Part shown: positions 1 to 5,628 of the stretch, piece by piece
How positions within the stretch are numbered: the first letter of the stretch is position 1
Layout of the letters: every line of letters starts with the position of its first letter
NCBI GenBank assembly: GCA_938075575.1
Contig: CALJHI010000111.1
Location: 1 to 5,628 of the forward strand
DNA: 5,628 bases
Source of the DNA: an uncultured SAR86 cluster bacterium
GTDB lineage: Bacteria > Pseudomonadota > Gammaproteobacteria > Magnimaribacterales > D2472
Direction: 5' to 3'
Translations under genes and position numbers: made by a program
The notes under the pieces: generated by a model
Seen by the model: only the letters and a program-made list of their open reading frames with translations
Database searches by the model: none
Told to the model about the DNA's origin: nothing

Positions 1-72
1 TGCTTTGAAAGTAATGATGCAAAAGAAGGCATAGCTGCATTTTTAGAAAAAAGAGATCCAAAATGGGACTAA
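1..72 (+). CDS. Enoyl-CoA hydratase/isomerase (crotonase) family protein, C-terminal end only
   Basis: Reading frame 1 is open from the window edge to a TAA at 70-72 and gives 23 residues. They include the stretch SNDAKEGIAAFLEKRDPKW. The pattern Ser-x-Asp-x-x-Glu-Gly-x-x-Ala-Phe-x-Glu-Lys-Arg-x-Pro-x-Trp is the usual C-terminal end of crotonase-superfamily enoyl-CoA hydratases, where this helix helps close the acyl-CoA pocket and form the trimer. The oxyanion-hole and catalytic glutamates lie upstream of the window, so hydratase, isomerase or another crotonase activity cannot be separated. The gene ends 19 bases before an acyl-CoA dehydrogenase on the same strand. That fits a beta-oxidation operon in which the dehydrogenase makes the 2-enoyl-CoA and this enzyme hydrates it. 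The family call rests on a short but characteristic tail. Confidence 0.75.
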   Translation, partial: CFESNDAKEGIAAFLEKRDPKWD

Positions 73-76
73 TTTT

Positions 77-85
77 AGGAGAGGG
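77..85 (+). promoter_or_regulatory. Strong ribosome binding site for the first acyl-CoA dehydrogenase
   Basis: AGGAGAGGG lies 6 bases before the ATG at 92 and matches the Shine-Dalgarno consensus well. It fixes the start codon of the dehydrogenase and is the strongest such site in the window. The three genes from position 2423 onward have nothing comparable. Confidence 0.8.
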
Positions 86-91
86 TTTTAA

Positions 92-1315
92 ATGGATTTA
101 AGCTACGGGCCAGAATATAAAAATTTTAAAAAAGAAATTCAAGATTTTTGTAATGATTGGAAAGGAGTGAATTTTAGTGACGGGGTGCAAATATCTTTAG
201 GGCAGTCTTTCGACAATAAAGGTAAAACTATAACAAGAACAGAATGGCAATCTATTCTTATTGAAAGAGGTTATTTTGCAAGATCGATCCCAAAGGAGTA
301 TGGGGGTTACGGAGGCGAAGCAGATATTATTAAGAGTCGAATTATTGCTTCAGAGTTTTCAAATGCGGAGATACCTCCTGCTATGAGTGGGCAAGGAATT
401 GATATGCTTGTTCCAACTCTTCTTGAGTTAGGAACTGAAGATCAAAAAAAGAAATATATCAAACCAACATTGCTTGGTGAGATGATTTGGTGTCAAGGAT
501 ATTCTGAACCAAATGCGGGAAGTGATCTTGCAAGCCTCCAAACAAAAGGTGAGCTAATAAATGGAAGCTGGGTTATAAATGGTCAAAAAATTTGGACAAG
601 TACTGCTCAATATTCACAAATGATGTTTTGTCTGGTAAGGACTGAACCTGAAGCAAATAAACATGCTGGTATAAGCTATCTTCTAATACCCATGGATTCG
701 ATTGGGATTGAGGTTAGGCCATTGGTAGATATGACTCTAAAAGCAGGCTTTAATGAGGTCTTTTTTACAGACGTTAGTATTCCTGAGTCCAATATAGTTG
801 GAAATAGAGGTGAAGGCTGGGCTGTAGCCAATGCAACATTAGGACACGAGAGAGGATCTTTAACAAATCCAAATGCAACAATGAACAGGGTTAATTCTTT
901 GATAGAAATGATGAAAGCTGAAACTGTTAATGGTCAAAGGCTTATCGATATTCCAGTTTTTAAAGATAGATTAATTCAGATTCAGGGAAAGGTTATGGCC
1001 TTTCAATCAAACTCACTAAGAGTGCTTTCATCGAAACTAAATTCTAATCAAGATACAAAAATTGCCTCCATGATTCAGAAACTTGTAGGGACGGAAATCA
1101 GGCATGAGCTAGAAGGTTTAGCTATAGATATTATGGGAGAGATTGGGACATTATATGAAGACAGTCCTCATATCAGAGATAATGGCTCATGGCAGTTTAC
1201 ATATATGTATTACCTAGGCTTGATTATTGGTGGTGGCACCAATCAAATTCAAAAAAATATTATCTCTGAAAGAGGACTAGGTATGCCGAGAGAACCAAAG
1301 GCAAAAGAGGTATAA
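92..1315 (+). CDS. Acyl-CoA dehydrogenase, catalytic (alpha-like) subunit of a probable heteromeric enzyme
   Basis: This 407-residue flavoprotein should oxidise an acyl-CoA to the trans-2-enoyl-CoA in the cytoplasm, passing electrons to electron-transfer flavoprotein. The order is normal for the family: N-terminal helical domain (about 1-125), beta-barrel (about 130-245) and C-terminal helical domain (about 247-395). The flavin loop SEPNAGSD (138-145) and the WTST motif (168-171) are intact. The glutamate that is the base in medium-chain dehydrogenase (MCAD Glu376) is replaced by Gly381 in the IGGGTNQIQ motif (379-387). Glu253 in GHER aligns with MCAD Thr255, the position of the base in isovaleryl-CoA and long-chain dehydrogenases, so it is the likely catalytic base. 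The usual Arg-x-x-Phe-Gly and Phe/His-Gly-Gly-x-Gly motifs, which contact the neighbour's FAD, are absent; the next gene has them. The closest architectural match I recognise is the FadE26/ChsE4 type of steroid side-chain dehydrogenases; PimC-like dicarboxyl-CoA dehydrogenase is an alternative. The family call is secure, the substrate unknown. Confidence 0.93.
   Translation: MDLSYGPEYKNFKKEIQDFCNDWKGVNFSDGVQISLGQSFDNKGKTITRTEWQSILIERGYFARSIPKEYGGYGGEADIIKSRIIASEFSNAEIPPAMSGQGIDMLVPTLLELGTEDQKKKYIKPTLLGEMIWCQGYSEPNAGSDLASLQTKGELINGSWVINGQKIWTSTAQYSQMMFCLVRTEPEANKHAGISYLLIPMDSIGIEVRPLVDMTLKAGFNEVFFTDVSIPESNIVGNRGEGWAVANATLGHERGSLTNPNATMNRVNSLIEMMKAETVNGQRLIDIPVFKDRLIQIQGKVMAFQSNSLRVLSSKLNSNQDTKIASMIQKLVGTEIRHELEGLAIDIMGEIGTLYEDSPHIRDNGSWQFTYMYYLGLIIGGGTNQIQKNIISERGLGMPREPKAKEV
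1305..1310 (+). promoter_or_regulatory. Ribosome binding site for the second acyl-CoA dehydrogenase, inside the end of the first
   Basis: AAGAGG ends 7 bases before the ATG at 1318 and lies within the last codons of the upstream dehydrogenase. With only 2 bases between stop and start, this arrangement suggests translational coupling of the two subunits, as expected if they assemble in fixed proportion. Confidence 0.65.
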
Positions 1316-1317
1316 AT

Positions 1318-2406
1318 ATGTATTTTGGATTATCTGATGATCAAATCTTTTTTCAAGAAAATGTATCAAAATTTTTAGCTGATCAGGCTTCTCTTGATGT
1401 AATAAAGCTAATTTCTGATGGTGGTAATGATACTAAGAAAGCAGACATTCAGAGAGGACTTATTAACTTAGGTATTAATGGGCTTCTTATTCCAGAGAAA
1501 TATGGAGGCCTAGGATTAGATCTTTTGTTTGCAACGGCAGTAAGTCAAAGTTTAGGTTCTGGCGTTGCGCCTGTATCATTTACCGGATCATATGTTATGG
1601 CGCCTATTGCTATAAATGAAGGGGGTAATGATGGTCAGAAAAGTAAATACTTATCCGGAATTGCTGATAATGCCATAAAGTTTGGTGTTGCTTTCACAGA
1701 GTATGTTGGCTCTCGAGAAAATGCGCATATATCAATTAATAATGACAGGGTTAGTGGAAGCGCCCTTTTCACCCTTGATATTGAAGAGTCAACTCATTTA
1801 CTTGTGTCTAATCAAAATGGCAAAATTGGAATCGTTGAAACTAATCATAAAGGGGTTGAGGTTATAAAATTAACAACCATTGATAAAACCAGAAATTTCT
1901 CAGAGATTCTATTTAATGATGTTGATATAGATATCTTAGAAAAAACTATCTCCAATGACGTAGCTATCAAAAAATCAATAGATGCTGGAAGAATTATTTT
2001 GTCTGCTGATAGTATTGGGGCTTCACAAACCTTAATAGATAAAGCTGTTGAATATTCAAAAGAAAGGAAACAATTTGGAAGATTCATTGGCTCTTTCCAA
2101 GCTGTTAAACATATGTGTGCAGAAATGACAGCTGACCTTGAGCCATGTTATGCCCTTTTATGGCATGCTGCTCATGCTTTTGATAGCATGCCGGATGAAG
2201 CAAGGCTGATGGCCTGTCAGACGAAGTCACATACCTCAGAGGTAGCAAAAGTAATTGCTAAGAAAGCAACTGAGGTTCATGGAGGAATGGGTTTTACAGA
2301 TCTTATGGGTATTCATTATTGGTTCAAGCGGATTGGATTAAATAGGCAATTATTAGGTTCGCCTGAGTTAATTAGAGAAGAAGCTGCTAAAATTCAAGGC
2401 TTCTAA
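1318..2406 (+). CDS. Acyl-CoA dehydrogenase, probable non-catalytic (beta-like) partner subunit
   Basis: This 362-residue ACAD-fold protein starts with the typical FGLSDDQ helix and keeps the EKYGGLGLD segment (60-68). Both positions that can hold the catalytic glutamate are glycine: Gly224 in the DAGR motif (222-225) aligns with MCAD Thr255, and Gly347 in LLGSP aligns with MCAD Glu376. Its own flavin loop is degenerate: TEYVGSREN (127-135) stands where TEPGAGSD is usual, and no Trp-Ile/Ser-Thr motif follows. It does retain ERKQFG (249-254), the FQAVKH segment (260-265) and HGGMGF (321-326), through which an ACAD subunit holds the ADP half of the FAD bound by its neighbour. The simplest reading is a structural partner that completes the FAD site of the upstream subunit in an alpha2beta2 complex, as in ChsE5/FadE27 next to ChsE4/FadE26. 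A PimD-like small subunit is another possible relative. It starts 2 bases after the upstream stop. The partner role is inferred from motif loss, not measured. Confidence 0.88.
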   Translation: MYFGLSDDQIFFQENVSKFLADQASLDVIKLISDGGNDTKKADIQRGLINLGINGLLIPEKYGGLGLDLLFATAVSQSLGSGVAPVSFTGSYVMAPIAINEGGNDGQKSKYLSGIADNAIKFGVAFTEYVGSRENAHISINNDRVSGSALFTLDIEESTHLLVSNQNGKIGIVETNHKGVEVIKLTTIDKTRNFSEILFNDVDIDILEKTISNDVAIKKSIDAGRIILSADSIGASQTLIDKAVEYSKERKQFGRFIGSFQAVKHMCAEMTADLEPCYALLWHAAHAFDSMPDEARLMACQTKSHTSEVAKVIAKKATEVHGGMGFTDLMGIHYWFKRIGLNRQLLGSPELIREEAAKIQGF

Positions 2407-2422
2407 TTAAATATAAAGCTCT

Positions 2423-4459
2423 ATGACATTTAAATCATATCCTTTGCAGTCTATTTTATTACTTTTACTAGTAAGTTTTGTTAGTGCTGAATATGTAGAA
2501 ATTGAGTTATCTGATAAGAAAAAGGCCCTATCAAAAGAAATAGTTCTGAAATACAAAAAAGAACATTATCTTGGGAATGTATCGAATAGGGTTTCCAATA
2601 ATGACTTTATCGAAAGTTTGATTGATAGACTGGATGATAGTAAAAGCTATTTTCTTAAGGAAGAGGTCGATAATTTCGTAAAGAAATCTTTAGAGAAACA
2701 ATCTGAATATGACTTTGAGCTGGCCTTTAAGATTTCCAATTTATATTTTAAAAGGCTAATAGAATACTCTGAATTTCAGCTAGCCCTTGTGAATAATAAT
2801 GATTTTGATATGTCTATAAATGAAAAAATAGATGTTTATGAGGAAGACAATGAATGGTTTGCTGACATTGATGAATTAAAGAATTTATGGAAGAAACAAA
2901 CTAAAAATGATCTTTTATCATTAATGATCTCTGGATCACTTTCAGATGAACCAATTAACAATCTAGCTAAAAGATATAAAAATAGAATTAAACGAATCAA
3001 CCAACAGAAAGAGGAGGATATATTCTCATTGGTTGTTAACGTATTATCTAAAGCGTTTGACCCTCACTCATCATATCTTTCACCTAAGTCATCAGAAGAT
3101 TTTGATATGGATATGAGTCTAAAGCTCGAAGGTATTGGTGCTCTACTCGGGTTAGAGGATGATTACACAAAAATAGTAAGTCTTGTTCCTGGAGGGCCTG
3201 CAGAAAAATCAGGGCTCATTGAGCCTGAAGATAAGGTTATTAGCATTAGACAGGGTGATGAAGAATCTTATGAGGATGTTATAGGTTGGAGGATAGATGA
3301 TGTTGTTGACCTGATTCGAGGAAAGTCCGGAACTAAGGTAGAGATTGAGTTTTTATCAAGCGATTCCTTAAATGAAAATGTTAAAAAGAAAGTTCTGCTC
3401 ACAAGAGAAGAGGTAAAGTTAGAAGATAGAGCTGTCAAATCTGAAGTCTTGAACTCTAAAGAAGATAATAAAGATATTCATATTGGAATTATAGATTTGC
3501 CTTCTTTTTATATGGACTTCAATGCTTATATGAAAAGAGATCCAGAGTATAAGAGTAGTAGTAGAGATATAGAAAATATCCTTTCAGATTTTAATAAAAA
3601 AGATATTGATGCGGTAATACTAGATCTTAGAAATAATGGTGGAGGAGCATTGGATGAGGCAAATAAGATAATTGGCCTCTTTATAGAAAGAGGCCCTACG
3701 GTTCAAGTAAAACTTAAATCAGGCTATGTAAGACCATGGGGAAGCCAAAAAAATAATCAAGTATGGAATAAACCAGTTATTGTTCTTGTAAATAGGTACT
3801 CTGCATCTGCGTCCGAAATAGTTGCCGCCGCAATTCAGGACTATAAAAGAGGAATAGTTGTTGGGCAAAGAACATTTGGTAAAGGTACTGTTCAGAGTTT
3901 GCAAGATATCTCAGAGGGAGCTATAAAGGTAACTGAGTCTAAGTACTATAGAATAAATGGAAAAAGTGTTCAAAATAAGGGTGTAATTCCAAATATTGAA
4001 ATTCCTGCAACATGGGACATTGAATCAATTGGTGAGAGCTCATATCCCACTGCATTAGAATGGGACACTATTAAGCCTTATAGACATAAACAATTTAAAT
4101 TAAGCGATAGCGATTTAATAAAATTGCAAAATAAATTCTTAGACAGGCTTGAAAATGATCCGAATCTAAATTATCTGCAGTTGATTAGAAATAGATATGA
4201 TTTGAACAAGAATAAAAAATTTCTCAGTTTAAATATTAAAGAAAGGGAGACTCAAAAAACTTTAAATAGAGCCTGGATGCTCGAGACAGAAAATAATAGG
4301 AGATCATTGCTTGGTTTATCTTTATTCTCAGACTACGAAGAATATGAGGCATCCAACAAAAGTAATGGACAAGATAGAATAAATTTAAAGAAAGATTTTA
4401 TGCTTCAAGAGACAGTCAATATTGCTAAAGATTATATTAATTTAGTCGCAGTTAAGTAA
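2423..4459 (+). CDS. prc: Tail-specific (carboxy-terminal processing) protease Prc/Tsp, peptidase family S41
   Basis: Prc is a periplasmic serine protease that recognises C-terminal tails of proteins, and in E. coli it processes penicillin-binding protein 3 and degrades the cell-wall hydrolase MepS with the adaptor NlpI. This copy has 678 residues (E. coli 682) and all parts. A signal peptide spans 1-22 with a Leu-rich core and likely cleavage after VSA; it has no lipobox cysteine. The N-terminal helical domain runs to about 225, the PDZ domain about 235-325 (LEGIGALLGLEDDY, then GGPAEKSG), the protease core about 350-530, and a C-terminal helical domain ends in ETVNIAKDYINL. The Ser-Lys dyad is Ser462 in SASASE and Lys487 in TFGKGTV, with Asp473 matching E. 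coli Asp441 (mature numbering); the LRNNGGG segment (402-408) is intact. After GTVQ the loop is about 13 residues shorter than I recall for E. coli. The ATG at 2423 is required for the signal peptide but has no Shine-Dalgarno site. It starts 16 bases after the dehydrogenase gene. Confidence 0.95.
   Translation: MTFKSYPLQSILLLLLVSFVSAEYVEIELSDKKKALSKEIVLKYKKEHYLGNVSNRVSNNDFIESLIDRLDDSKSYFLKEEVDNFVKKSLEKQSEYDFELAFKISNLYFKRLIEYSEFQLALVNNNDFDMSINEKIDVYEEDNEWFADIDELKNLWKKQTKNDLLSLMISGSLSDEPINNLAKRYKNRIKRINQQKEEDIFSLVVNVLSKAFDPHSSYLSPKSSEDFDMDMSLKLEGIGALLGLEDDYTKIVSLVPGGPAEKSGLIEPEDKVISIRQGDEESYEDVIGWRIDDVVDLIRGKSGTKVEIEFLSSDSLNENVKKKVLLTREEVKLEDRAVKSEVLNSKEDNKDIHIGIIDLPSFYMDFNAYMKRDPEYKSSSRDIENILSDFNKKDIDAVILDLRNNGGGALDEANKIIGLFIERGPTVQVKLKSGYVRPWGSQKNNQVWNKPVIVLVNRYSASASEIVAAAIQDYKRGIVVGQRTFGKGTVQSLQDISEGAIKVTESKYYRINGKSVQNKGVIPNIEIPATWDIESIGESSYPTALEWDTIKPYRHKQFKLSDSDLIKLQNKFLDRLENDPNLNYLQLIRNRYDLNKNKKFLSLNIKERETQKTLNRAWMLETENNRRSLLGLSLFSDYEEYEASNKSNGQDRINLKKDFMLQETVNIAKDYINLVAVK
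3674..3695 (+). repeat. Perfect 9-base inverted repeat with 4-base loop inside prc
   Basis: Arms GGCCTCTTT (3674-3682) and AAAGAGGCC (3687-3695) are exactly complementary and enclose the loop ATAG. The hairpin lies in the codons for GLFIERGP, shortly after the NGGGAL segment of the protease. It is not followed by a run of T, so it is not a rho-independent terminator. The protein segment is conserved in Prc, so the symmetry may be a coding coincidence. Confidence 0.5.
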
Positions 4460-4469
4460 AATAAAGTTT

Positions 4470-5282
4470 ATGAAAATAATATCATTTAATATAAATAGCA
4501 TTAGAGCAAGGCCACACCAATTAATTCATTTAAGGGACACTTTAGACCCAGATGTTATTGGTCTTCAAGAAACAAAAGTTAATGATCCCGATTTTCCTAT
4601 AGAGGTTATAGAAGAGATTGGTTACCATGCAGAGTATTGGGGGCAAAAAGGACATTACGGAGTTGCCATTCTAAGTAAAAAGAAACCCATATCAGTCACT
4701 AAAGGCTTTAAAGACGACACTGACGAGGATCAGAAACGATTTATAGAATGTATTTTTGAAGAGAATGGAGAGGAAATATCGGTAATGAATGGTTATTTTC
4801 CCCAAGGTGAAAATATTAATCATGAAACAAAATTTCCAAAAAAGAGAAAGTATTACTCTGATCTAAAACAACATATTATTGATGCGCAAAAGAAGAATTC
4901 AAACATAGTTGTTATGGGTGACTTCAATGTCTCTCCACAAGATATTGATATTGGCATAGGCGAGCAAAATGCAAAAAGATGGCTTAGAGATGGAAAAACA
5001 TCCTTTCAGCCCGAAGAAAGACAAATGTGGAATAGCATCAAAGACTTAGGATTTATTGACTCATGGAGATATCAAAACCCAGAAGAGAGTGAAATATATT
5101 CTTGGTTTGATTATAGATCTAGAGGTTTTGATGATTCTCCTAAAAGAGGGCTTAGAATTGACCATATAATGATAACGGAAAACTTGGTGAATAAAATAAC
5201 ATCAACTGGCATAGATTATGATGCCAGAGCTATGGAAAAACCATCCGATCATTGTCCTGTATGGGTCGATTTAAAGCTTTAA
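4470..5282 (+). CDS. xthA: Exodeoxyribonuclease III (AP endonuclease)
   Basis: Exonuclease III cleaves DNA at abasic sites, removes 3'-blocking groups and degrades 3' ends of duplex DNA in base-excision repair; it is cytoplasmic and magnesium-dependent. The 270-residue product matches E. coli XthA (268 residues) end to end. The catalytic set is complete: Asn7 in SFNINSIRARPHQL, Glu34 in LQETKV, Tyr109 in GYFPQGE, Asp151 and Asn153 in GDFNVSP, Asp231 in RGLRIDH, and Asp260-His261 in EKPSDHCPVW. The segments GQKGHYGVA (58-66), DIGIGEQN (160-167), RWLRDGK (170-176) and SWFDYRSRGFDD (211-222) are also typical of the XthA branch rather than the ExoA branch. It starts 10 bases after prc, with no clear Shine-Dalgarno site, so it is probably read from the same transcript. 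No functional link to the protease is known to me; the pairing may be chance. Confidence 0.96.
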   Translation: MKIISFNINSIRARPHQLIHLRDTLDPDVIGLQETKVNDPDFPIEVIEEIGYHAEYWGQKGHYGVAILSKKKPISVTKGFKDDTDEDQKRFIECIFEENGEEISVMNGYFPQGENINHETKFPKKRKYYSDLKQHIIDAQKKNSNIVVMGDFNVSPQDIDIGIGEQNAKRWLRDGKTSFQPEERQMWNSIKDLGFIDSWRYQNPEESEIYSWFDYRSRGFDDSPKRGLRIDHIMITENLVNKITSTGIDYDARAMEKPSDHCPVWVDLKL

Positions 5283-5284
5283 AT
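5269..5284 (+). repeat. 16-base perfect palindrome across the xthA stop codon
   Basis: ATTTAAAGCTTTAAAT reads the same on both strands and covers the last codons and TAA stop of xthA. It has no loop of its own and almost no G+C, so as RNA it would fold poorly. It could in principle be a dimeric protein-binding site, but nothing in the sequence supports a particular factor, and AT-rich DNA gives such palindromes by chance fairly often. Confidence 0.35.
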
Positions 5285-5301
5285 AATATAGTTCTAAAGC
5301 A

Positions 5302-5628
5302 TTGAAAGATCTTATTATTAGAAACCCAAAATCAAAAAAAGAGTTTGAGGAATATAGCCACTTTCGTTGGAAAAATTTAAGAAAGCCCTTAAATATGCCT
5401 ATAGAATCGATGTTTGATACACTCGAAGAATCAAGCTTTCACTTAATAGCTCTTAAAGACTCGAAAATAGTAGCAGCTGGAAGAGTGCATCTAAACTCGC
5501 CTTCTCAAGCTCAAGTAAGGTTTATGTGTGTAGAGCAAGAGTATAGAAGGATTGGTCTTGGGCTCAAAATACTTCACGGACTTGAGAATTATGCATCTAA
5601 AAAAAATTGCTCTGAGGTTATTCTAAAT
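5302..5628 (+). CDS. GNAT-family protein, YiiD-like N-terminal domain (3' end beyond window)
   Basis: The frame is open for 109 codons to the window edge and matches the N-terminal acetyltransferase-fold domain of E. coli YiiD. Shared landmarks are FRWKNLRKPL (21-30; E. coli FRWEMLRKPL), AAGRVHLN (58-65), VRFMCVEQEYRRIGLGLKIL (72-91; E. coli IRFMAV with GLGTLM) and the following helix LENYASKK. The acetyl-CoA pyrophosphate loop R-x-x-G-x-G is residues 82-87. In E. coli, YiiD carries a hot-dog thioesterase-fold domain after the GNAT part and, as I recall, has been reported as a malonyl-ACP decarboxylase (MadA) that can prime fatty acid synthesis; whether this copy has the second domain cannot be seen. 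The start is most likely TTG at 5302: a TAA at 5284-5286 lies in frame upstream and no ATG or GTG intervenes. Starting at the ATG of 5395 would remove the conserved FRW segment. It begins 19 bases after xthA. A stand-alone GNAT is the alternative. Confidence 0.82.
   Translation, partial: MKDLIIRNPKSKKEFEEYSHFRWKNLRKPLNMPIESMFDTLEESSFHLIALKDSKIVAAGRVHLNSPSQAQVRFMCVEQEYRRIGLGLKILHGLENYASKKNCSEVILN

Noticed and set aside
1226..1243. Inverted repeat ATTGGTG / CACCAAT with a 4-base loop near the end of the first dehydrogenase
   Set aside because: It encodes the conserved IGGGTN motif, is only 7 base pairs, has no T-run after it and is best explained by coding constraint.
1682..1867. Small plus-strand open frame of 61 codons inside the second dehydrogenase gene
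   Set aside because: It lies wholly within a well-supported ACAD gene in another frame, has no ribosome binding site and no recognisable protein features.
1845..2087. Minus-strand open frame of 80 codons opposite the second dehydrogenase
   Set aside because: Antisense shadow of a clear gene, no recognisable domain; its composition mirrors the ACAD codons.
2407..2422. Possible promoter or terminator between the dehydrogenase pair and prc
   Set aside because: The 16-base gap has no hairpin, no T-run and no room for a -35/-10 pair; a promoter inside the upstream gene cannot be excluded but none is visible.
2423..2488. Lipoprotein signal for the protease
   Set aside because: There is no cysteine near the predicted cleavage site; the segment looks like an ordinary Sec signal peptide ending in VSA.
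3551..3564. Short AGT trinucleotide repeat in prc
   Set aside because: Only three units encoding a Ser-Ser-Ser run in a loop; too short to call a repeat tract.
3719..3904. Minus-strand open frame of 61 codons opposite the prc protease core
   Set aside because: It is antisense to the most conserved part of prc, including the Ser462 and Lys487 codons, and shows no features of its own.

Overview
The window is a compact, AT-rich (roughly one-third G+C by eye) stretch in which every gene lies on the plus strand, with gaps of only 2 to 19 bases. All five stop codons visible are TAA. The protease Prc and exonuclease III are close to the gammaproteobacterial forms along their whole length. Together with the low G+C and tight packing, this suggests a streamlined, probably aquatic or marine gammaproteobacterium such as a SAR86-like lineage. 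The taxonomic placement is inference; no rRNA or other phylogenetic marker is present.

Layout: (1) positions 1-72 are the C-terminal end of a crotonase-family enoyl-CoA hydratase. (2) Positions 92-1315 and 1318-2406 are two different acyl-CoA dehydrogenase (ACAD) subunits separated by 2 bases. (3) Positions 2423-4459 encode an exported tail-specific protease (Prc/Tsp, peptidase family S41). (4) Positions 4470-5282 encode exonuclease III (XthA). (5) Positions 5302-5628 are the start of a GNAT protein resembling the N-terminal domain of E. coli YiiD, with a probable TTG start; it runs off the window.

The first three genes form a beta-oxidation module. The dehydrogenase pair is best read as one obligate heteromeric enzyme. 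The first subunit keeps the flavin-ring motifs and a catalytic glutamate at the alternative (isovaleryl-CoA/long-chain dehydrogenase) position. The second has lost both candidate catalytic glutamates and its own flavin loop, but keeps the Arg-Lys-Gln-Phe-Gly and His-Gly-Gly-Met-Gly motifs with which one ACAD subunit grips the FAD of its neighbour. The same division of labour is known from actinobacterial steroid side-chain dehydrogenases (ChsE4-ChsE5 type). The substrate here cannot be read from the sequence.

The remaining genes serve envelope proteolysis, DNA repair and probably acyl/acetyl-CoA chemistry. They may simply be co-transcribed neighbours. I found no RNA gene, CRISPR array, insertion sequence, attachment site, replication origin, convincing promoter or rho-independent terminator, and no intergenic stretch longer than 19 bases. 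No wholly new system is evident; the most interesting point is the complementary decay of the two ACAD subunits.
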